This document shows positions 52,976 through 60,246 of a stretch of DNA of 64,000 nt, piece by piece. Both the position numbers and the translations under genes were made by a program. Numbering within the stretch: position 1 is the stretch's first letter; each line of letters begins with the position of its first letter. The notes beneath the pieces were generated by a model, which worked only from the letters and a program-made list of their open reading frames with translations, had not been told where the DNA came from and ran no database searches. The DNA comes from a virus. Where the stretch lies: positions 1-64,000 of IMG/VR virus record IMGVR_UViG_3300037092_000015. One strand, given 5' to 3'.

Positions 52976-53193
52976 GCCGCCTGCTCCCGCCACTCGTCAA
53001 CGCCCATCTCACGCTCCACGTCCGCCTTCACCTTGGCCGCCGATTCCGCCCGCGTCTCGCCTGAGTTGAACCAAAGCTCCCGATCCACCGGCTCTCCCGT
53101 GGCGCTGGTCCCGTCCGTAAGCGGCTCCACCGACGCCCACGCCACCCACCCCGGACCCACCGCGCCGCGCCGGCACTTGAAGTAGCCTGTCAC
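52972..53193 (-). CDS. Small hypothetical protein (73 aa)
   Basis: GTG start overlapping the upstream stop. Beta-like N-terminus (FKCRRGAVGPGWVAWASVEP) and helical end. No family was recognised. Confidence 0.6.
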   Translation of the reverse strand: MTGYFKCRRGAVGPGWVAWASVEPLTDGTSATGEPVDRELWFNSGETRAESAAKVKADVEREMGVDEWREQAA

Positions 53194-53510
53194 CGGCCAG
53201 CGCCTTTCTTACCGCTGCGCGGCGGCCTGACCTCTACAGCTACAGGAACCGGCACTGTCAACACCCCGTTCTTCCGCGCAAGCATCGCCGTCGCCGCCAT
53301 TTCTGACACTGTTAGGTTCTCTGGGTTCGGGCGCCGCTTGAACACCGCGCACATCGGCCTGCCAGACGGCACGAGCCGTTCTACAATCATAAACCCGCGA
53401 CTGTCCACTTGTGGGGGTGCCCCCATGCAGTCTCCCTTGTCCATGCTCGGCTTGCGGTGAAAGTAGAAGCACTGGCCGCACGTATCCATGCCGTTGATTG
53501 TGTTGCTCAT
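53190..53510 (-). CDS. Small Cys-rich protein (106 aa)
   Basis: CGQCFYFHRK, DCMGAPPQ and RPMCAVFKRR give four spaced Cys residues that could hold zinc or an Fe-S cluster. A short basic C-terminus follows. This is a common type of small phage protein with unknown role. Confidence 0.65.
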   Translation of the reverse strand: MSNTINGMDTCGQCFYFHRKPSMDKGDCMGAPPQVDSRGFMIVERLVPSGRPMCAVFKRRPNPENLTVSEMAATAMLARKNGVLTVPVPVAVEVRPPRSGKKGAGR

Positions 53511-53512
53511 AG

Positions 53513-53767
53513 TTAAGTTTGCTTGCTGCCGCTGTTCGCTGCCGCCTCTAACGCCCTGTCGTATTCTGCCTCGTCAAACTCTATCCTGCCGTTGAACCTG
53601 TGCACCGGCCCGATACCTACCGCCGCCCGCCACTCATCATGCAACCGCTCACACCGTAGCCGCCTCTGCGTCTTGCTGTTCGGGTTCGGCAAGCTGCACA
53701 GCAACTGCCGAGCTGCCGCGTGTTTGAGGTTCGCTACCTTGCACTCGCGTCTCTGCTTCGGAGTCAT
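53513..53767 (-). CDS. Small basic protein (84 aa)
   Basis: ATGA overlap with the large terminase gene. Arg/Lys-rich N-terminal helix (MTPKQRRECKVANLKHAAAR) and a helical acidic end. Possibly DNA-binding. Confidence 0.6.
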   Translation of the reverse strand: MTPKQRRECKVANLKHAAARQLLCSLPNPNSKTQRRLRCERLHDEWRAAVGIGPVHRFNGRIEFDEAEYDRALEAAANSGSKQT

Positions 53768-55155
53768 AGCCTTCCTATCATCCTTTCCTCACCTGGACGT
53801 CCTGCCGACTGGCTCTTCCATGCGCCACTCCCAAACACCGAGGCGGAACTGAATCCGCCAGACACCCCGAGCGCCACTGCCAGATAGCGCAAGGCATCAA
53901 GCGCATGATCGTTCTCCTTCACCGGCTGGTCCTTCGGTTTGTCCGGCGCCCAGACGTAGCTCTCGAACTCGTTTATCAAATTAACGCACGATGGGTCTAC
54001 CGTCAGCCGTGGCCGCCCGTCACCTGCCACCTTGAGCAAGTTCTGTATCTTGTTGATGCCATCAATCACCCTTCCCTTTTCCCCGCGTGCGAACACCTGC
54101 ATGGAGTTCATGTCCGCTATCAGCCCAGCCGCCGCCTCGTCCACCGCTGCGAACTCGTGCCGTCGCCCTTCGGCCTTGAACCACTTGCACGCCTGCCCGA
54201 CTACAACGTTCTGTAGCTGGCCGCGCTCATACCACTCTTGAAACACATGCCAACGACCATCGCTGTCCAAACCTACGTCCAGAATCACAGCCGGGTTCGT
54301 GTAGCCCTCGTCGCACGCTAGCAGCCACCGCTTCATGTCGCCAGGCTGCCGAACCAGCACATGCACCGCTGCGCTGAACCCGTCATACACCGCACCCTCT
54401 GCCGACGCCCACGCGCCCTCGAACAGCCGCTTTCGACGCATTCCAGTCAGGTCGTTCAGCACCGCCATGCGCCGGCTACCGTCCTCTGTCAATATATAGG
54501 TGCATCCATTGCGTATAACGGAACCTTGCGGGTTGCCTTGAGGAAACTCTTTAGCCGCTTGTTCCGGTGTCAGGTTTCGGTAGATAGTAGGGTTGTCGGT
54601 GTGCACTGACGACAGCAACCGAATCTTTCCATCCTTAGCCCGCTTTCGTATCCAGTGCTGACTCCCGCCAGGGTTCGCGTCACCGTAGAGTTGCGGCCAC
54701 TTCACAACCGCCCCGCGACCGCTGCACCGTGTTGCTAAATACTCCCAGTCGTTAAGGGAAAGCTCCTCTGTCTGGCATGTGTAAATAAAATCACGCTCGC
54801 TGCTAAGGATGCGGTCTGGATTGTCCATTCCACCGCACCATATCGTTGACCCGTTCGGGTAGATGAAACGCGACGGGGTTTCCCCTCCGAACGCCTCTAC
54901 TCCGCCGTTGCCATGTGTCACCTTGGCAAACGTCTTTAGCACAGACCCCGCTAGACTAGCCGCAGTCTTGCGCACAATAGCCCCCTGGCAGCCCGGGTAG
55001 GTCATGCACAATATGTGCGCCTTCATACAGCACGGCCACGTCTTGCCAGTGTCCGAAGGACCACAAATAATAACCTCGTGCTCCCTCGACGCCACCAAGT
55101 CGTAAGCGGCCCCGCGTAGTGGCTCCTTCTTTGACTTGACGATGCGCCGCGCCAT
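53764..55155 (-). CDS. terL: Terminase large subunit (463 aa)
   Basis: Start at 55155, which shares the A of the preceding TAA. Walker A GPSDTGKT (32-39) and the coupling region CQTEELSL belong to the ATPase half; LACDEGYTNPAVILD and AAVDEAAAG fit the RNase H-like nuclease, followed by NDHALDALRYLAVAL, the usual terminase ending. It pumps DNA into the prohead and cuts the concatemer, working with the small subunit immediately upstream and the portal. Confidence 0.93.
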   Translation of the reverse strand: MARRIVKSKKEPLRGAAYDLVASREHEVIICGPSDTGKTWPCCMKAHILCMTYPGCQGAIVRKTAASLAGSVLKTFAKVTHGNGGVEAFGGETPSRFIYPNGSTIWCGGMDNPDRILSSERDFIYTCQTEELSLNDWEYLATRCSGRGAVVKWPQLYGDANPGGSQHWIRKRAKDGKIRLLSSVHTDNPTIYRNLTPEQAAKEFPQGNPQGSVIRNGCTYILTEDGSRRMAVLNDLTGMRRKRLFEGAWASAEGAVYDGFSAAVHVLVRQPGDMKRWLLACDEGYTNPAVILDVGLDSDGRWHVFQEWYERGQLQNVVVGQACKWFKAEGRRHEFAAVDEAAAGLIADMNSMQVFARGEKGRVIDGINKIQNLLKVAGDGRPRLTVDPSCVNLINEFESYVWAPDKPKDQPVKENDHALDALRYLAVALGVSGGFSSASVFGSGAWKSQSAGRPGEERMIGRL

Positions 55156-55739
55156 TACGGAAGGTCCTTCTCCGCCACGCCGCAATCCCACACTGCCGTC
55201 GCCTCAGTGCCATCCGGTGCCTTGACCGACAATGTGCCACCCTCCCGTGGCGGCTCCCGGTATGTCTTTGGGTCATGCGACTTGAGTAAGAATATGGTCA
55301 GGGTGTCGCTAAACTCCCTCACCTTGTCCACGCATACGGGCTTGCCAGCGGCATTCTTCATCCAGATGCGCTTCTCTACCCCGTCTCTTGCCCGTTTAAT
55401 CGCCGCATTTGTTAGCCTGCCGACTGCTAACTTTAAGGCTTGGTCCCATTGCTTAGCGAACAGTTGGCTTTTCTTTCGAGCATTGTAGGCGGTCGGTGGC
55501 GTGATTCCAGCCTCCTCGCACGACGCTGCTACGTTAGGCACGTTAGCTAATGCCGTAAGGAACTTACTTCGCCAATTACCTTTGCCGGCAGCCGTACTTC
55601 GCCGCCTTCCTTTTTTAATTCCTTTAGGCGTAACTTTCGTAAATGCTTCCTTGTCACCCTGCCCCGGCCTTATCGTAGTGCCTACGGGCTTGCCTTTCGC
55701 ATTTAACTTAACCCCATGTTGGCTGCCGTTGCCGTTCAT
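55155..55739 (-). CDS. terS: Terminase small subunit (194 aa)
   Basis: The N-terminal 45 residues are basic and disordered. An HTH follows (FLTALANVPNVAASCEEAGI, then TPPTAYNARKKSQLFAKQWD). The C-terminal FSDTLTIFLLKSHDPKTYRE is typical of phage small terminases. It recognises the packaging site and hands DNA to the large subunit. Confidence 0.85.
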   Translation of the reverse strand: MNGNGSQHGVKLNAKGKPVGTTIRPGQGDKEAFTKVTPKGIKKGRRRSTAAGKGNWRSKFLTALANVPNVAASCEEAGITPPTAYNARKKSQLFAKQWDQALKLAVGRLTNAAIKRARDGVEKRIWMKNAAGKPVCVDKVREFSDTLTIFLLKSHDPKTYREPPREGGTLSVKAPDGTEATAVWDCGVAEKDLP

Positions 55740-55825
55740 GCGTCGAACACCTTTCCTGCGCTAGCCACGATGCGGCCACGCTTGTCGGTCAGCCTTTTGT
55801 TGTTTGCATTTGTTGTCAGCCCCAT
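55736..55825 (-). CDS. Very small ORF (29 aa)
   Basis: ATG start, stop in ATGA with the terS start. Product MGLTTNANNKRLTDKRGRIV, then ASAGKVFDA. Credible because of the coupling, but unverified. Confidence 0.4.
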   Translation of the reverse strand: MGLTTNANNKRLTDKRGRIVASAGKVFDA

Positions 55826-56025
55826 ATTGCTCCCGTTATCTTTTCCTCCTTACTACCCCAAAACCCCATCGCCCGGTTCCTGGGGCGTGGCCTGCTCGTC
55901 TTGAACTCCTTGGCTATCTGCCGCGTCTGAGCCTCGACGAACACGTCGCCAGACTCCCACCTTATCGGCTCCCCGTTGCGACCGATGTCGGTCTCGCAGC
56001 CTGAAACTTCTAATGTCCTATGCAT
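55816..56025 (-). CDS. Small hypothetical protein (69 aa)
   Basis: Beta-like N-terminus (ETDIGRNGEPIRWESGDVFV) and a basic end. It lies at the left border of the cassette array and is the first backbone gene after it. No family was recognised. Confidence 0.5.
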   Translation of the reverse strand: MHRTLEVSGCETDIGRNGEPIRWESGDVFVEAQTRQIAKEFKTSRPRPRNRAMGFWGSKEEKITGAIWG

Positions 56026-56053
56026 TGCGCTGTTATGTAACTTTGGTTAGGGG

Positions 56054-56710
56054 TCATAGCAGCACGCCTTGGTTTGCCTCGCGTTCCAGACGGGAGCAGG
56101 CGGTTGCGTAGTGTGTCGGATTCTTCTCGATGCCCACGAAGTTGCGGCGAGTTTTCAGACAGGCCAGCCCTGTGCTTCCGCTGCCCATCCACGGGTCTAG
56201 CACGGTGTCGCCTTCCTTCGTTACGTCGAGGATGATTTGTTGCATCAGTCGCACCGGCTTCTGTGACGGATGCCCTGTCCATTCGTCGCCAGTGTATGAC
56301 GCCGCGACGGTCGAGTTGATCAGGTATTGCCGATAGACTTTGTAGTTCGCCTGACCGTTGCGCTCGTAGATGCGTTCGTATTGGCTTCCGCAGCCTGTCT
56401 TTTTATCCCAGATGTGGATTGCCGTGTAGTCGAGCGGGAAGTCCGCCTTCGCAGACCAGAAGATGAGTTGCCGACATTCTATCAGGCGCAGAGATTCGAG
56501 CAGCCCGTCCTCGTATCCGTAGGCTTCCGCGTGGTAGTCAGGATATGGCGGGTCACAGATTATCACGTCGCACTTCATCGGGAGCATCGTCTGGCAGTCG
56601 CCGAGTATGAGAGTCGCCACGACATGACCCCTAACAAATCGCTTCAGCGAACCGCCGTTGGGCGTCGCAGGCGAGTTCGGGAGCGTTAGCTCGGCGGTCG
56701 CTGAGCTCAT
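56054..56710 (-). CDS. Cassette 1: DNA methyltransferase (DPPY type)
   Basis: Motif IV CDPPYPDYHAEAY and motif I-like DPWMGSGSTGLACL identify an amino-methyltransferase (N6-A or N4-C) of the beta order. The ATG at 56710 is inside attC a, so the first 30 residues are attC-encoded. A GTG at 56620, with the core site GTTAGGGG as a possible ribosome site, would give a more natural start (VATLILGDCQTM). It is less similar to the enzyme at 6200 than the cassette 10 enzyme is. Confidence 0.88.
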   Translation of the reverse strand: MSSATAELTLPNSPATPNGGSLKRFVRGHVVATLILGDCQTMLPMKCDVIICDPPYPDYHAEAYGYEDGLLESLRLIECRQLIFWSAKADFPLDYTAIHIWDKKTGCGSQYERIYERNGQANYKVYRQYLINSTVAASYTGDEWTGHPSQKPVRLMQQIILDVTKEGDTVLDPWMGSGSTGLACLKTRRNFVGIEKNPTHYATACSRLEREANQGVLL

Positions 56711-56719
56711 ACGTTAGAC
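56630..56719 (+). repeat. attC-like site a
   Basis: Cores CCCTAAC (56630) and GTTAGAC (56713-56719). Arms TCGCTTCAGCGAACCGCCG versus AGCTCAGCGACCGCCG differ by two extra bases in the left arm (T and A). Confidence 0.85.
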
Positions 56720-56867
56720 AGCCGGGCCGCACGTTGGGTTTGCGTTTGGTTTTCGACCAGCGGGCGGCGACCGCAGCGCGGGCTTGCTCGCTGGTGCGGG
56801 CTTTTGCCGCGCCAGTCCCAGCAGACCCTCCGAGTTTTCCGAGCGCGACCGCGGCGGGATTTTTCAT
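56631..56867 (-). CDS. Cassette 2: KNPAAVALGKLGG-type small protein (78 aa)
   Basis: ATGA with the upstream gene fixes the start. Product MKNPAAVALGKLGGSAGTG, then AKARTSEQARAAVAARWSK, a small basic family seen in phages and cassettes, possibly DNA-binding. The last 25 residues (ELSDRRANAPELACDAQ and on) are encoded by attC a; the stop TAG lies in its core. Confidence 0.7.
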   Translation of the reverse strand: MKNPAAVALGKLGGSAGTGAAKARTSEQARAAVAARWSKTKRKPNVRPGCLTYELSDRRANAPELACDAQRRFAEAIC

Positions 56868-57133
56868 TGAACTAAACATTTTGCCGCGCCGAGCGCGTCT
56901 GCCGTGATTCCAATCCGAAGCATATCTTCCGCCGCCCTGCGGGATTTTGGCCCGTAGTAATTTTCCCCCAGGAAGCTGCCAGCCTTGCAGTCAATCCATT
57001 CGATTTGGTCGGGCGCGATTTGCACCCCATCGCGGTCGCAGATTTGTTCGCCTCGAATTTCGACACCCTCACTCACAACCAACATTTTCGTTACCGGATC
57101 AATCCGGTTTTTTATTCTGGCACAGGTATTCAT
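56864..57133 (-). CDS. Cassette 2: hypothetical protein (89 aa)
   Basis: Beta-rich start (TKMLVVSEGVEIRGEQICDR) with a helical end. Second of three genes in the longest cassette. No family was recognised. Confidence 0.65.
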   Translation of the reverse strand: MNTCARIKNRIDPVTKMLVVSEGVEIRGEQICDRDGVQIAPDQIEWIDCKAGSFLGENYYGPKSRRAAEDMLRIGITADALGAAKCLVQ

Positions 57134-57172
57134 ATTTTTAAGCAGGGATTAGTTTCCTCTCCCTTTGATTTT

Positions 57173-57496
57173 TTAATAGCGTTCGCCGGGAAGGTCTGGG
57201 GTTGCCCGGAGTTTGGGGCGCGCAAGGAAGGCTTTGTTGCTCGCTTCGCGAGCCGCTTTGCCAGCCTCACGTTGAGCCGCCGCCGCCGATTCTTCTTGCT
57301 GATAGGCGGCCAATTGTGCGGTATGCACACGAGCGCCAACCACTTTACCTTCGGGTGAATATTTGCTTCCGACCAGATGAAACGGAATGGCTTCACCTTT
57401 TGCGGTTTTGAAGCCGCCTTCCGGTTGAAGGATTGCATCTGTCCACTGTCCGCCGCCGGTTTGTCCGGCTGGCACTCTTGGTTCGTCTTCGTTCAT
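57173..57496 (-). CDS. Cassette 2: NEDEPRVPAGQTGGGQW protein (107 aa)
   Basis: Starts MNEDEPRVPAGQTGGGQWTD, a motif usually found at the ends of phage head proteins and in small phage ORFs, followed by a helical Ala/Glu/Gln-rich tail. GAAAGAAAAA precedes the ATG. Downstream of a cassette promoter. Related to the cassette 3 protein. Confidence 0.75.
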   Translation of the reverse strand: MNEDEPRVPAGQTGGGQWTDAILQPEGGFKTAKGEAIPFHLVGSKYSPEGKVVGARVHTAQLAAYQQEESAAAAQREAGKAAREASNKAFLARPKLRATPDLPGERY

Positions 57497-57544
57497 TTTT
57501 TCTTTCGTTGGCTTGGCTTACTGGGCCTCGCCCTTTATGCCTGC

Positions 57545-57573
57545 AATATACGCAAGCGATTGCGTATATGCAA
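57545..57573 (-). promoter_or_regulatory. Cassette 2 promoter with overlapping palindrome
   Basis: On the minus strand: -35 TTGCAT (57568-57573), 17-base spacer, -10 TATATT (57545-57550). The perfect palindrome ATATACGCAA-N4-TTGCGTATAT (57546-57569) fills the spacer and suits a repressor site. Confidence 0.6.
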
Positions 57574-57635
57574 ACAAAATCTTCATTTATTTACACACTC
57601 ACAAAACCATTGATTCTATTGACTCAAACCGGCCT

Positions 57636-57735
57636 GCCCAACAAATCGCTGCACGCAATGACCGCCGCATTGGGCGTCATTGGCGAGTTCGGGCATCGTG
57701 GGCGCGGCGTTCATGCGTGAGCTTGGTCGTTGGGC
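57636..57735 (+). repeat. attC-like site b
   Basis: Cores GCCCAAC and GTTGGGC. Left arm GCTGCACGCAATG versus right-arm complement GCTCACGCATG: two unpaired bases (G and A) in the left arm. Confidence 0.85.
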
Positions 57736-57760
57736 GCTTAGTCACTCCGCGCCCGATGCG

Positions 57761-58075
57761 TTACGGGTTTTTCGTGTAGTCCTTTTCCCCCGCCTTTTGG
57801 ATATCCTCGAAAAATCCAGGCCGATGCACTCGCGCCACCGGCGAGTTGAACCACGGATTGTTGCGTTGCGCCCAGTCCACGGCCTTCTCCCCAGCGCGCG
57901 GCAGTGCGGCCTGCGCCTCTTTGATGGCTTGCGGAATATGCGTTTGCTCGATGTTTGTCCGCTGAGGCAGGCTTTGGAGTCTGCCGATTTCGGAGCTGAT
58001 GACCGCTCCCGTCTCGGGCATGAATTGCCCGCCTTCCGGCGATCCCGCCGGGACTCTTGGTTGATCTGGATTCAT
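57761..58075 (-). CDS. Cassette 3: NPDQPRVPAGSPEGGQF protein (104 aa)
   Basis: Starts MNPDQPRVPAGSPEGGQF, about 25 bases after the core of attC c. The rest is helical (PQAIKEAQAALPRAGEKAVD). Same family as the protein at 57173; the motif suggests origin in a phage head or minor structural gene. Stop 26 bases before attC b. Confidence 0.75.
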   Translation of the reverse strand: MNPDQPRVPAGSPEGGQFMPETGAVISSEIGRLQSLPQRTNIEQTHIPQAIKEAQAALPRAGEKAVDWAQRNNPWFNSPVARVHRPGFFEDIQKAGEKDYTKNP

Positions 58076-58098
58076 TGTGTGTTTTTGTTGTTCGACGC

Positions 58099-58193
58099 GC
58101 CCAACCAATCACTGGAGCGAATGCAGGCGGGCGCTGCCTGTTCGCAAATTCGGATGTCAGTGGCCGCCTGCATCGCTCAGTTCTGCGTTCGGC
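58099..58193 (+). repeat. attC-like site c
   Basis: Cores GCCCAAC and GTTCGGC. Left arm ACTGGAGCGAATGCAGGCGG versus ACTGAGCGATGCAGGCGG: extra G and A. Nearly identical to site g. Confidence 0.88.
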
Positions 58194-58465
58194 ATCTGAA
58201 ATTCCAATTGCCTCTGGACCGGCTTGTCGAACGTTTTCCACGCTGGGTCAGTACAGAAGGGATGCAGGTCCACGAAGGCATTGTAGTAGATCCCCCAGGA
58301 GTGTGTGATGCAGATTCTGAGATTCAGTCGGAAGTTGTATTCTTCCGTAGTCAGGTATCGGTCATCATCGGCCTCCGAATGCCGAACCAGACGCTCCACA
58401 CGAACCGCCGCCAGCCTCTCGGACTCCGGGAGGCTGTTTCGTTTTCGGGCGGCAGTGGTGTTCAT
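58157..58465 (-). CDS. Cassette 4: hypothetical protein (102 aa)
   Basis: The frame begins inside attC d (MNTTAARKRNSLPESE) and ends inside attC c (PNAELSDAGGH), so both ends are attC-derived. The cassette-specific middle (TTEEYNFRLNLRICITHSWG, then YNAFVDLHPFCTDPAWKTFD) looks protein-like. Function unknown. Confidence 0.5.
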   Translation of the reverse strand: MNTTAARKRNSLPESERLAAVRVERLVRHSEADDDRYLTTEEYNFRLNLRICITHSWGIYYNAFVDLHPFCTDPAWKTFDKPVQRQLEFQMPNAELSDAGGH

Positions 58466-58494
58466 GGCGGCGGTCGGTGAGCTACTTGTTCGGC
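58381..58494 (+). repeat. attC-like site d
   Basis: Cores GCCGAAC and GTTCGGC. The longest of the set (114 bp). Arms GCTCCACACGAACCGCCG and GCTCACCGACCGCCG on comparison. Confidence 0.8.
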
Positions 58495-58799
58495 GCGCGC
58501 AGGCATTCCTCCCACGTCATGCCGCAGACTTTCTTGTAATGCTTTGCCGAGGCCACCAGTTCCCGCGCGGTCTTTCCCGACGCGACGACCTGCTCTCGCG
58601 TGTAGTCGAAGTTCACCGGCTTTCCGTCTTGGTCCTGCCATTGGCCTTCGCTGCGCTCGTTCCAGCCCAGGACCAGGAAGTGGGTTCCGTAGGGAGAAGT
58701 GATGCGCGCCGCGTCGCACTTGAACATGCGGACGAATCGCCGAACCAAGCGCTCCAGACAACCGCCGACGGGCGTCTCTTTTGAAGTCGTAGCGTTCAT
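58482..58799 (-). CDS. Cassette 5: hypothetical protein (105 aa)
   Basis: Starts in attC e (MNATTSKETPVGGCLERLV) with ATGA shared with the stop of the cassette 6 gene. The cassette-specific part, THFLVLGWNERSEGQWQDQD and YTREQVVASGKTARELVASA, looks like a small alpha/beta protein. Ends in LRAPNK at the core of attC d. Confidence 0.6.
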   Translation of the reverse strand: MNATTSKETPVGGCLERLVRRFVRMFKCDAARITSPYGTHFLVLGWNERSEGQWQDQDGKPVNFDYTREQVVASGKTARELVASAKHYKKVCGMTWEECLRAPNK

Positions 58800-58829
58800 G
58801 TCGGCGGTGTCTGAGCTTGGTCGTTCGGA
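58739..58829 (+). repeat. attC-like site e
   Basis: Cores GCCGAAC and GTTCGGA. Arms GCTCCAGACAACCGCCGAC versus GCTCAGACACCGCCGAC: extra C and A in the left arm. It contains an ATGA stop/start. Confidence 0.85.
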
Positions 58830-59176
58830 GATGCATTAATGCGCTTGATAATACAGCTTGTGCAGAGCGTTCTCCCTCGTGTGGTCGTTGGCAGACTCCC
58901 CATCCGGCCTGTGTTCTGCGGAAATGCTGCGATGATATTCCTGGCATTGCTCCGCGCTTTGGATAGCTGCTCACGCTTGTTCCCCCCCAGCCTAGGGGCG
59001 ACCAGTGCAGATAGCGCGTCCAGCAGGATTCGCTCTCGCGCTCGGACAGCCGTTCCCAGTCCTGAGACTGATGTTGGTCCGCGGACGATACCATTGCATA
59101 GGTCGGTGATCTGGCTCTCAATCGCAGAACCAAGCGGGTCGAGCGAACTGCCCGATTGCGTCTCAGGTTTATTCAT
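58796..59176 (-). CDS. Cassette 6: hypothetical protein (126 aa)
   Basis: ATGA overlap with the second gene of the same cassette. Helical (SLDPLGSAIESQITDLCNGI, RARERILLDALSALVAP, SKARSNARNIIAAFPQNTGR) with a CTSC pair near the end. Last residues NDQAQTPPT are encoded by attC e. Confidence 0.6.
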   Translation of the reverse strand: MNKPETQSGSSLDPLGSAIESQITDLCNGIVRGPTSVSGLGTAVRARERILLDALSALVAPRLGGNKREQLSKARSNARNIIAAFPQNTGRMGSLPTTTRGRTLCTSCIIKRINASPNDQAQTPPT

Positions 59177-59472
59177 AGCGTTTTGGCGGGCAGTCGCTCA
59201 CCCGCGGCGTTCGGTGGAAGCGGTTGACCGCATTCCTTGCAACAGCTTGGGGCCTTCTGCTTCTCTGCCAGTTCTGCGTCGTGGACCAGCATCGCCGCTG
59301 CCAACCTTCGGCTGGCCATCGTGAAACGGCGCCACAAATATTCTTCGTGCGTTTGCAGGCACGGCCTTGGTCTGTTCGTATGCGCCAGCGCCCATGCATC
59401 CCTCCACCAAACGCACCGAACCAATCGCGGCAGCGAACCGCCGACTGGCGTTGTTGCAATAGGGGTGTTCAT
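59173..59472 (-). CDS. Cassette 6: zinc-binding protein (99 aa or shorter)
   Basis: The frame starts in attC f (MNTPIATTPVGGSLPRLV). An internal ATG (MASRRLAAAMLVHD) may be the real start. The C-terminal SCCKECGQPLPPNAAGE has a Cys cluster fit for zinc. Function unknown. Confidence 0.5.
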   Translation of the reverse strand: MNTPIATTPVGGSLPRLVRCVWWRDAWALAHTNRPRPCLQTHEEYLWRRFTMASRRLAAAMLVHDAELAEKQKAPSCCKECGQPLPPNAAGERLPAKTL

Positions 59473-59508
59473 TGGTGGTTATCGCCGCCGCTCAGCTTGT
59501 CGTTGGGG
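59415..59508 (+). repeat. attC-like site f
   Basis: Cores ACCGAAC and GTTGGGG. Arms pair less regularly than the others. The 20 bases after the right core (GCGCTTAGTCACTCC...) recur after site b. Confidence 0.7.
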
Positions 59509-59535
59509 CGCTTAGTCACTCCACGCCCAGTTACG

Positions 59536-59811
59536 CTATTGCGCGGTGTTTTCACACGCCGGTAGTGCCGATGTGTCGGCGACTTTCTTGATGTCCCCAA
59601 GCTTGGCTCGTACGTCGTCAATGTGCAGGCATTCCGCCAGGTTGCATCCAGCTTGGTCTGCTACCGGCACGGCTAGGTTGCCGTTGCAGGCGTCGTTTCC
59701 AGGAGTCGCATCGTGGAGTATTCCGACGATGGACTTCACGTAGTATCCGGGCGGCACGATGCGGAGCACGCGGTCCCCGTTCTTTGCTTCTCTTCCGTTT
59801 GCGTAGTGCAT
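59536..59811 (-). CDS. Cassette 7: hypothetical protein (91 aa)
   Basis: MHYANGREAKNGDRVLRIVP and YVKSIVGILHDATPGNDACN are typical of a small SH3-like beta-barrel fold in phage proteins. Free ATG about 27 bases from the attC g core, so it needs no attC-encoded start. Confidence 0.7.
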   Translation of the reverse strand: MHYANGREAKNGDRVLRIVPPGYYVKSIVGILHDATPGNDACNGNLAVPVADQAGCNLAECLHIDDVRAKLGDIKKVADTSALPACENTAQ

Positions 59812-59837
59812 ACTTATGTTCTGTGTTTACCGTCGCG

Positions 59838-59932
59838 CCCTAACCAATCACTAGAGCGAATGCAGGCGGGCGCTGCCTGTTCGCAAATGGGTTTGTCAGT
59901 GGCCGCCTGCATCGCTCAGTTCTGTGTTCGGT
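59838..59932 (+). repeat. attC-like site g
   Basis: Cores CCCTAAC and GTTCGGT. Nearly identical to site c over its whole length, with differences mainly in the outer cores and the loop. Confidence 0.88.
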
Positions 59933-60123
59933 GATGTGTTTTCCACGGTCACATACCCAAGGAATGCCATCGTTTTCCCGCAACAGCGAGGCATGGGAGC
60001 ATCTGCCCCGAGATAGGCAGGCACATATTCCTCTCGCCCACACTGTCGGCAGTAGTGCTTGAAGCATCTCACCGAACGAGCCGCGTCAGCCAACGGCGGG
60101 GTTACGCTTTTAGTGTTCTTCAT
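59896..60123 (-). CDS. Cassette 8: zinc-ribbon protein (75 aa)
   Basis: Starts within attC h (MKNTKSVTPPLADAARS) and ends in attC g (NTELSDAGGH). The middle CFKHYCRQCGREEY ... MPRCCGKTM is a zinc ribbon. The smallest cassette body (about 140 bp). Confidence 0.55.
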   Translation of the reverse strand: MKNTKSVTPPLADAARSVRCFKHYCRQCGREEYVPAYLGADAPMPRCCGKTMAFLGYVTVENTSPNTELSDAGGH

Positions 60124-60162
60124 ACGTCCTTTGGCCCGCCGTGGCTGCGCTCTGTGTTATGC
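60071..60162 (+). repeat. attC-like site h
   Basis: Cores ACCGAAC and GTTATGC. Arms GCGTCAGCCAACGGCGGG versus GCGCAGCCACGGCGGG: extra T and A in the left arm. Confidence 0.82.
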
Positions 60163-60163
60163 C

Positions 60164-60241
60164 CTACCATCGGAAGGTTCCCGTATCGTCGATTTTGCGG
60201 GTGAGCCACCAGACCACGATCATCAGTATTATCAGTTCCAT
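60164..60241 (-). CDS. Cassette 9: small membrane peptide (25 aa)
   Basis: MELIILMIVVWWLTRK is a single transmembrane segment with a charged tail. It follows the 64-residue gene by 5 bases with a GGGAATAAATAAACC stretch before the ATG. Ends at the core of attC h. Confidence 0.45.
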   Translation of the reverse strand: MELIILMIVVWWLTRKIDDTGTFRW

Positions 60242-60246
60242 ATGGT

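Noticed and set aside
56327-56689. Plus-strand ORF ending in PNKSLQRTA, which would fit the usual attC orientation
   Set aside because: It is the antisense of the methyltransferase catalytic region, whose DPPY and GSGSTG motifs are on the minus strand.
57680-58480. 266-codon plus-strand ORF across cassettes 3 and 4
   Set aside because: It crosses two attC sites and lies opposite clear minus-strand genes. The PNQSLERMQAG-type stretch is only translated attC sequence.
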